64,000 nt of DNA. Source: Coffea arabica. Its lineage: Eukaryota > Streptophyta > Magnoliopsida > Gentianales > Rubiaceae. Under the pieces are notes generated by a model. The model was not told the origin of the DNA, searched no databases, and was given only the letters and a program-made list of their open reading frames with translations. Both the position numbers and the translations under genes were made by a program. The DNA lies in contig NC_092326.1 in the NCBI RefSeq assembly GCF_036785885.1, positions 38,588,287 through 38,652,286 of the forward strand, in the 5' to 3' direction. This document shows, piece after piece, positions 57,009 through 64,000 of this stretch; position 1 is the first letter of the stretch, and the number at the start of each line of letters is the position of its first letter.

Positions 57009-59762
57009 TCAATCAGAAAGATCTTTCACATCCCACCGTCCACCATTCTGAGCATAGTATGAGCGTTTTAATGGCACATGTTGCACAAGATGATAAAGAC
57101 TGCCACCATTTTTCTCGAGCATGGAGACAAAATTTTCTGGCATATCATACAAATGAATCTCCTTGAGTCGGCTGAGGTCATCTATACCTACTGGAATCTG
57201 CCCTAACTGACCGCATCGCCTTATGATCAGCGTTTGTAGACAAGGCAATGAATTGCGTTCCATTATGACCATTTTCAGCTGCCGAAGTAGCTCTAACTCC
57301 AGTATCTTGAGCTTCTGAAATTTGCCAGCATTGAACTCCAATTGGTCCCCATTGTAGGCGTCAAGCAGCTGGAGTTCTAGTAAATTAGGAAGATCTTGAA
57401 GGATATTAATGGGATTGTTGCACTGTTGATCCAGCTGAGACCACTTTAGACGAAGCCTTACCAGATCGTGAAGTTCGGAAATCCAGATAGGCATCCTCTC
57501 CAGCCTTCCATTCAAATATAAACGCTGGAGTGGAGGAGGATGTGAAATTTCTGGCATGTCTAGAACTCCCGCCTCATTTTCTGCTGCCACATTCAAAGAA
57601 TGCAAATTTCGCAGCATTTGAATAGTCTCAGACAAGATCCTTCCATCTTCTTTGCGCAAACCCATGATTCCCAGCCTTCTCAGTTCTCTGAGGTCTCGCA
57701 TTGCAACAATGATTTTGTGATTTTTATTGACTTGCACAAACAGTAGCTTGCGAAGATTGGCCGACCTCGTGATCTCTCCTGCGACCTCAAATCCTTTAAT
57801 TGTGTTAAATGCCACATAATCTTCAATGTCATATCTGTAAACAAGTAAGTAACGAAGCTTAGAAAGATGGCATATTTCTTTTGGCAGTGTTCTGACTAAT
57901 GTTTGTTTGAGGTCCAAGGTTTCAAGGTGCTTAAGCTTTCCTATTGATTTCGGAATGCTTCTGATTCTTGTATTCCTCAAACACAAGTACCTCAACAACA
58001 ATAGTTCTTCAATGTCTGCAGGAAACATGTCCAAGTTTGCACCCTCCAGATGCAATTCCCTCAACATCTTTAAGCTTGAATAGCCAATTGGAATGGAGTG
58101 CTGGCATGGTGCTGATCGGCCAAACTTTAACAAAGCGCGAGCACGAAGATTTGGACACAGCTGGCCTAGATCACCTGTATGAATCGATATTCGCCTGACC
58201 CTCTCCTTACTGATGTCAAACGTACCTTGATCCGGATAAACTTCACAAAAGTTTTCATCTTGAAGCTGTGAGAGAACAATCTCATGAATAATATTTTGAA
58301 CATGACAAGTTCTTGGTCTCCCATCGATGTCCATTTGCCACACCTGAACCAAGTTTCTTTGAATGAGCTCGTTCAGGTATTCTTCCCCCAAATCTTCGAG
58401 TTCTTTTCCATTGTTCCCTTCTGTGATGAAGTCTTCTGCTATCCATAACCGTATTAGCTCTGTGCGCTGGATGGGGTGATTAGGGGGAAAAGTATTCATC
58501 AACAGAAAACAGTTTTTAAGATGGTAAGGTAAGTCATCATAACTAAGAATCAACACTTTTGCAATATTTGCAAGCCGGCCATGGCTTGTCAGTTCCGATG
58601 CAAGACTATCACGCAATTTTTTCCATTCAGGTTCCCTTTCCCCCTTAGTTGACAAAAGGTGACCAATTTCAGTGATTGCCAATGGTAGCCCTTCACATTT
58701 TCCTAGAATTTCATTGGACAGTGTAGCTAAAGCTGGAGGGCATATACGAGATCCTGGAAAGGCGATTCTGTGAATGAGTTCCTTAGCCTTTTCTAGAGAT
58801 AGATGCTGAATGGGATGGACATCAACGGATCCATCTTTCAGTGAATAGGCTATATCCCCTCTTCGCGTAGTGATGATTATTCTACTCCTATTCCTTCTTG
58901 GCAATGCTAACATAATAGATCTCCAAACATCATCAGCCCACAGATCATCGAGGACGATTACATACCTCTTATCCAGCAAATACTCCCTAATGAGGTTGAT
59001 GTAGTGTTCCGAGCTTTGCTGCTGGGGAGCTGGGGCCGTTTCCGCCCTGGAGCTGCATCTGCATAGTTGATCTAACATGTTCCGCAAGATCTCCAATTTC
59101 TTCTTGGACTTTGAAACACTGATCCATGCGGAGCAACCGAAGTCTTGTTTTACTGCCTCGAATACTTGCTTGGCAAGAGTAGTCTTGCCAGATCCACCCA
59201 TGCCCACAACAAACATGACCTTGTGCTCATCCACCATATCCAGTGCCCACGCCATCAGCATGTCCCTATCTTCCTCGAAGCCCACGACGTCAGCATCTGC
59301 AAGGAACAAAGGAGCAATCCTTGGATGAAGATGTGAGTAAACACGGTTTGTAGTTGGACTTGGTGGTAAGGCAGCTTGGGACGAATTTGCAAGTTGGTAT
59401 CTTTCTCTGCCCTTGTTGATTTCCTCGAGAGTTGATTTGATATCATTTATCTGATCGGCAATTGACCGGTATGCCCGCCGCCTTGTCACCGATAATGCCC
59501 TGCCATTTTCTGCCTTGTGATGGTCAAAAAGGTCAAGAATGTCGATGATGTCATCAGCTGCATCTTGAACCTTTCGAACCCAATCCAGAATTTGTTGATC
59601 TTGGACCGCTCTTTGATGAGCTGCACTCAGAAATGCTGTTATAGTGCCCAGTTCACTTCTCAAAGTCCTGATCCCAGTATCAACTTTCTTTGGCAACTGC
59701 AATTCTCCCGTTAGAAAAGCATCAAGCTTTGCGAGAGCAAATTGCACACAAGGGTCTGTCAT
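57009..59762 (-). CDS. CC-NBS-LRR resistance protein (RPM1-like), copy 2
   Basis: 917 residues, one exon, in the same order as copy 1: coiled coil with DAADDIIDILD, P-loop GMGGSGKTT 187-195, kinase-2 VIVLDDLW, RNBS-B RIIITTRR, canonical GLPL at 358-361, RNBS-D, VQN at 488-490 where MHD is expected, then LRRs. The open frame extends 30 codons upstream without an ATG, so ATG 59762 is the start, the same as copy 1. Differences from copy 1 cluster in the end of the coiled coil, in ARC2 and around the first LRRs; long stretches of the LRR end are almost identical. The promoter has a TATA at 59821-59830 and an inverted W-box pair at 59874-59889. No damage is seen. Confidence 0.95.
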   Translation of the reverse strand: MTDPCVQFALAKLDAFLTGELQLPKKVDTGIRTLRSELGTITAFLSAAHQRAVQDQQILDWVRKVQDAADDIIDILDLFDHHKAENGRALSVTRRRAYRSIADQINDIKSTLEEINKGRERYQLANSSQAALPPSPTTNRVYSHLHPRIAPLFLADADVVGFEEDRDMLMAWALDMVDEHKVMFVVGMGGSGKTTLAKQVFEAVKQDFGCSAWISVSKSKKKLEILRNMLDQLCRCSSRAETAPAPQQQSSEHYINLIREYLLDKRYVIVLDDLWADDVWRSIMLALPRRNRSRIIITTRRGDIAYSLKDGSVDVHPIQHLSLEKAKELIHRIAFPGSRICPPALATLSNEILGKCEGLPLAITEIGHLLSTKGEREPEWKKLRDSLASELTSHGRLANIAKVLILSYDDLPYHLKNCFLLMNTFPPNHPIQRTELIRLWIAEDFITEGNNGKELEDLGEEYLNELIQRNLVQVWQMDIDGRPRTCHVQNIIHEIVLSQLQDENFCEVYPDQGTFDISKERVRRISIHTGDLGQLCPNLRARALLKFGRSAPCQHSIPIGYSSLKMLRELHLEGANLDMFPADIEELLLLRYLCLRNTRIRSIPKSIGKLKHLETLDLKQTLVRTLPKEICHLSKLRYLLVYRYDIEDYVAFNTIKGFEVAGEITRSANLRKLLFVQVNKNHKIIVAMRDLRELRRLGIMGLRKEDGRILSETIQMLRNLHSLNVAAENEAGVLDMPEISHPPPLQRLYLNGRLERMPIWISELHDLVRLRLKWSQLDQQCNNPINILQDLPNLLELQLLDAYNGDQLEFNAGKFQKLKILELELLRQLKMVIMERNSLPCLQTLIIRRCGQLGQIPVGIDDLSRLKEIHLYDMPENFVSMLEKNGGSLYHLVQHVPLKRSYYAQNGGRWDVKDLSD

Positions 59763-60250
59763 GATTTTTCTTTTGCTAGATGAATATGAGTTGATATAAA
59801 AATTGCGAAGAATCTTTACTTCATTTATAGGTTTTTCAGCCCCGGCCGGCAACTGCAGCGTGTTACAATGTCCTTGACTTTAAAGTCAATTTTTTTTTTT
59901 TATTATTTACTTGTGAAGTTGCTTTTTATTTTCCTCAAACTCAAAGTCGTCTGCCTTCTAATTTTAATTTAGTTTTGCCATTTTATTGTTACTCTCTGCT
60001 TATTTTCTCCTCTACCAATGAGAAGTAAAAAATGTTCTCCGGGTCAAGAATGCAAAATTTTCCTGGTTCGAGAAGGAAAGCTTCAAATTAAGACGGTTTC
60101 TCATGACTGAGAACACGCGGAAATATCAAGAAGGAACCAACACACAAAATCGAGACACGCAAGTAAAGAAGATTCCGCTGTTTGACGAACCCCCTCTTGT
60201 GCCCCCAAATAAATTAGAAAAAAAGAAAAATTCCATGGTGATATTTAAGA
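59763..60250 (-). promoter_or_regulatory. Promoter of NLR2
   Basis: TATA CTATAAATGA (59821-59830) is about 60 bp before the ATG. TTGACTTTAAAGTCAA (59874-59889) is a perfect palindrome with a TTGAC W-box core on each strand, the core bound by WRKY factors. 59955-60140 resembles 27631-27800, the displaced NLR1 upstream part. Confidence 0.65.
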
Positions 60251-62769
60251 TTTTTTTTTTAGTTTTTGAGTTTTCTAATGCGTATTTTTTTTAATGCTAT
60301 AGTCTGAGATTTTAGGTTTTTTTTTTTTTTTGGAAAAATTATGAAATGATATAACAAAAATTGAAATGTGAGGGGACCATCAATAACAATGTATGCATTT
60401 GCATGCACATGGTTATAGATTTAATGCGCTATGGCATCAATTAGAAAAAGTATGCCTTATCAAGAGTAAATTTGACTTAGGGCCCTTGTTTTTATATGTT
60501 TGTCTGATTTTATCACCTTCAATTTTGTTTATTAGCACTTAACCCCCATTAGAAAAACTTTTTTTTTTTTTTTTTTGTAAATTTTACTTGACCCTCTTAT
60601 GTTTATATGAGTGTCTTTATTTGACTCCTTCATTTTTGTTTATCTTCCCTCTTGTGTGTGAGTGTGTGTGTACTTTTTTGGATTTGTTTAAAGTGTCAAG
60701 TGTTAATGTTTGGAAAAAAACTAAAAAAAAAATTATATTAGAAAAAATGTTTAAGCACAAGGAAGGGACAATCAATGTAATTGTATGCACTCACACACAC
60801 ACACACACCCATATAATGGATTTGGTGCACTAATACATGCCCAATGAACACTCATTATAAAAACATTTACTATTTATTGTTTGGGGGCACTTTTGTTAGA
60901 TCAAATTAAAATTGTTTGTTTGTTTGCCTTCAATGTCACTATGGTTGACTAAAATCCTCAGCTCAACTTTTGAAAAAATTGAATGCATAATTTGTAAATA
61001 TGCCATCTTAAAGGGTAGTGATAGTGGTAGCCAGAAGAAGATGATGAAGGGGAAGAGAAAGATTTAAAGGGAAAAAATGATTGAAAAAAAAAAAAGCCAA
61101 GAAAGGTACAATTATCATTGGAAGAAGAAAGATAAGGCTTCTAGGTAATTTCGCAAGGCTTACAATATTCTTTAAACTGAGTGAATATTAGTTGATTCCC
61201 CTTTCTCAAAATCTACTCAAAACTGAACCCTACTTATGAATTTGGCATGACATTGAAGGGGTACTTTGGTTCCTCAAGGTACCAAAAAAAAGGGGTAAAT
61301 TGATAATAAATAAAATCAAAGCCGACAAAGTGAGACAAGAGTACAAAGTTAATTGCATGTAATTTACCCTTTTGTTAATTAAATGAGCCCGGTCAAATGT
61401 GGTTAGCACCAATCGTCAATTTGAGCGTACATGCTACGCGGCTCTCGATTGGATTTCATTGGAACAAGAATCTTTCACTAAATCTCTTTCAGATTGCGAA
61501 CTAGTTATTAACGGGTAGGGGCCATACCAAATCTCCTACCACGTGAAGGTGGGTTTTCATTTTGTTTTTATTCTTGTTAAAAATTCATACGAGTTCTTAA
61601 TCAAGAAGGACAAAGTCAACGATAATATAGAATAAAAATGGTTAAATTATACTTTACCCTCGTGCGATTTAGTGGCTTCGCACATAACTCTTTATAATTA
61701 CAACATCTATAAATAACATTATCGAAATTTGGATTAAAGTGTCAAAATAAGGAAAATCACCTCTGTAATGAAATTAGATGAAATGTCAAGATTATCCTCA
61801 TCTAGAAACTGTAATGATTGAAGTGGACAAAAATTTAATATAGCATACGATACACTTTAATCTCCTATGATTTAGCAGTTTTTATTATAGCCTTATATGG
61901 TTTCAAAATATATCATAACTCCCTCGTGGTTTACAAATAAATTTCATATTTTAGTCGACTCTATAACAGAAGGTAAGTCTTGTCATTTTGATATTTTAGT
62001 CCAAATTATGAGGGGTCAAATATAGTTATTGAAATTATATGAGAGTATATGTGGATAAGAGCTAAATCATTGGGGAGAAAAGTGTAATTTATCCTTAATG
62101 ATAAAAAAAAGAAGTAAATACAACCAACTGAAGACAATTGGAATAATATTGGTTAATTTTAAAGATAACTACTATTTAATAAATTTAATTAATGTTATCT
62201 AATACTACTTATTAGTTAGTTTAGTTCAAATATTTAAATTTCTATATTTTAAGTAGAAAATATTTTATTAAACTAACTTAAAAAATAATCATTGAATTGC
62301 ATGTAATTGTAAAAATTTTAAATTGTTTTCTATGAAAAAATTTATAAGTATTTTATTCTAAATTTTGAATTATTTGTAATTGTCATGCATAATGTGGGAC
62401 ATAAAGCTAATTAATACTAACATCATTAGATGGAAATGGTGAAATTTAGGCTCTGTTTGGATTAGCTGTTTTTTGGGATATTTTTGAAATATTTTGCTGT
62501 AATAATGTATATGAAAAACTTTTACTGTAGATGTTTTTAGTGGTATTTTTGGGATATATTTTAGGATATTTTTAAATTCAATAGTAGAATGAGCCAGAAA
62601 TGGCTTTATATACTAATCAACGCGTTTGAAAAAGGGACAGCAAATTGGAAATAAGGGGCTATATAATTGTCATGATCAACCACAAGTGCACTCTTCAAAT
62701 TTCAATGGACATAACTATAGGAACATAAACAACAAGTGTAAAATAACAACAAAATTAAACCCCATATGA
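60251..62769. other. Intergenic with MITEs and microsatellites
   Basis: No gene seen. Poly-A/T runs are frequent; (TG)n-like at 60654-60671 and (CA)n at 60792-60807. A MITE is at 61638-62096, and half of another DNA element (GGCTCTGTTTGGATTAGCTG) begins at 62451. Confidence 0.5.
61638..62096. mobile_element. MITE, same family as 31190-31685
   Basis: Ends GGTTAAATTATACTTTACCC and the complement of AAGGATAAATTACACTTTTC; similar interior words. Confidence 0.6.
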
Positions 62770-63400
62770 CTAGGCTGTCATTTGGCTTTCTGTGATTGAT
62801 GAGGCAACATCAATGGCATAGCCCAGTGGCCATGTTGGTCCAGCCAACCAATCCTGGTATGTTATCTGATGCAGCAATTTAATCTCTTGCCAAGGATCTA
62901 GACCTGTGAATTGCAGCATCTTTCCTGAATCCTGATTAATCTGAAGGATAAATGTACGAACAAGAGATTGAGATGCTTAAATGACGTACCCAATCCATCT
63001 ACCAATATAGTATACAGGTACACTAGATCCATGCAAATATAAGGAAGGTTAAGATCCTCCAATCGGTATTTGGATTTTGCATCTCGCATTTTTGTCCTGC
63101 AAGCCCGATCAGCTTCGTTCGCATAATCTGTTGCACGAATTACAGCTGCGTCTGCATTGCGATCGATAAGACCAAGCTGTTGATAGAAATTACTGAGGTC
63201 AGCATTAATGCCGAGGGAAGAAAAGATGCATCAGTAATGATAATGCATGCCCAATGCATACCTGAACAGACTTGTAAAAGAATTCTGGTGATATGTACTG
63301 GTAGTCTTGATCAGGCTCCCCTCCATCTCTCTCTTTCTCTCCACATCTGCAATTCTGTATTTTATTGAGTCCCAGAGCCTGTCTGACTAATTCCTTGCAT
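62770..63400 (-). CDS. Apyrase-like (GDA1/CD39) protein, C-terminal three exons
   Basis: Apyrases remove terminal phosphates from ATP and ADP, outside the cell or in the Golgi. Exons on the minus strand: 63400-63262 (CKELVRQALGLN...), 63176-62990 (LGLIDRNADAAVIRATDYAN; SKYRLEDLNLPYICMDLVY; YTILVDGLG) and 62924-62770 (KMLQFTGLDPWQEIK; GPTWPLGYAIDVASS, stop TAG 62772-62770). The introns (85 and 65 bp) have GT and AG and keep the frame. NLPYxCxDLVYxYTxLVDGxGLxP and the late WPLG are typical of plant apyrases. The usual Gly-rich GIWNGGGG block is not recognisable. Upstream exons, if any, lie beyond the repeat at 63450 or outside the window. The acceptor at 62925-62926 is chosen by frame; another AG lies nearby. 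Confidence 0.72.
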
Positions 63401-63590
63401 CTAGTTATGCTTGAACCGGATGGAGAAGCAGTTACACAATGATGGAGCCAAGGGGGGGGGGGGGGGGGGGGGGAGAGGGGGCCATGGCCCCCTAAGTTTT
63501 GAAAATTTTAATTCATATAATGTAAATATATGTATAAGTCAAAGTTGGTCCCCCTAATTTTTTACAATTTTAGTTTATATTATGAAAGTT

Positions 63591-63622
<32 letters not shown>

Positions 63623-64000
63623 AATTAGCCACCTTTTGATTTAATTTTTTCTTCAAAAAAAAAGTTATTTATTTTTTATTGTACTAATTATTTAACATTC
63701 AAAAAATTAAACATATAATTTGATGATCCATAGTAAATTGACCCAATTTGATGTATTATAATAAAAGACTCAATTCATAATTATCAATGGGCTAAAATAA
63801 AAATAATTACTTTATTGGTCCATATACAAATATATACCTTAGTCTAATTGATAAAAAATTTAAAATTAGTGATCTATCCTCTTGTTGACTCATATACAAA
63901 TATACAAATAATTACTTGAAGGCTTGATGAAGACCAGAAATTGAGTGATATATCCTGTTATTGGCAAATTGATTATATTTGTTCTCATTCTTTCTGTATC
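63401..64000. other. Repeat-rich sequence upstream of the apyrase-like exons
   Basis: A run of 22 G (63452-63473) and a 16-bp palindrome GGGGGCCATGGCCCCC (63477-63492) begin an AT-rich insertion-like block with (TG)n at 63599-63622. No exon recognised. Confidence 0.5.

Noticed and set aside
59763..59852. 30-codon N-terminal extension of NLR2
   Set aside because: It begins with TTG, not ATG, contains the TATA box, and has no counterpart in NLR1; the shared ATG at 59762 is used.
1..64000. CRISPR arrays, tRNA or rRNA genes, bacterial operons
   Set aside because: No repeat-spacer array, no cloverleaf or rRNA words seen; tRNA-like words are only primer-binding sites of LTR elements.

Overview
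The window is eudicot nuclear DNA: AT-rich intergenic sequence, intron-bearing host genes and many plant transposable-element families. Nothing in it is bacterial or organellar. I cannot fix the species. The host part is a partly duplicated defence-type block with two convergent pairs, each a phylloplanin-like (Ole e 1 type) secreted-protein gene on + and an RPM1-like CC-NBS-LRR gene on -. Pair 1 is phylloplanin-like 3643-4128 and NLR 19008-21746. Pair 2 is phylloplanin-like 37619-37645 plus 55499-55950 and NLR 57009-59762. Promoter relics of further phylloplanin-like copies lie at 16110-16400 and 36640-36895. At the right edge is the 3' part of an apyrase-like gene on - (62770-63400, three exons).

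Both phylloplanin-like genes are broken, and both NLRs are open. Layout, left to right: truncated degenerate Copia element with one LTR (1-2595); phylloplanin-like copy 1, with a MULE inserted at its 3' end (4129-12856, 9-bp target duplication). The MULE holds a broken mudrA-type transposase gene on -, a convergent zf-GRF membrane-protein gene on +, and a solo LTR that splits the zf-GRF gene. Next come a PIF/Harbinger derivative and related MITEs (13282-14815), promoter relics, NLR1, and a young chromodomain Gypsy element (22002-27625) inserted about 250 bp upstream of the NLR1 ATG. Then a Copia relic (28.0-29.3 kb), several MITEs, and a second solo LTR (34046-35829).

Phylloplanin-like copy 2 is interrupted after codon 9 by a Tat-lineage Gypsy element (37646-55493), which is itself interrupted inside its protease/RT region by a non-autonomous Athila-like element (40090-48476). 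Both have exact 5-bp target duplications. LTR divergence counted by eye gives the same order: about 3% for the outer element, about 1% for the inner one, and 0.8% for the chromovirus near NLR1.

Points of most interest: the convergent phylloplanin/NLR pairing; the MULE with a zf-GRF tail-anchored ORF in the position that mudrB holds in maize MuDR; an intact spliced antisense gene in a Tat element whose gag-pol is ruined; and an NLR1 whose GLPL motif is altered and whose promoter is split by a retrotransposon, while NLR2 keeps an inverted W-box pair just upstream of its TATA box. Reading frames, repeats and target duplications were read directly. Family names come from remembered motifs, with no database search.
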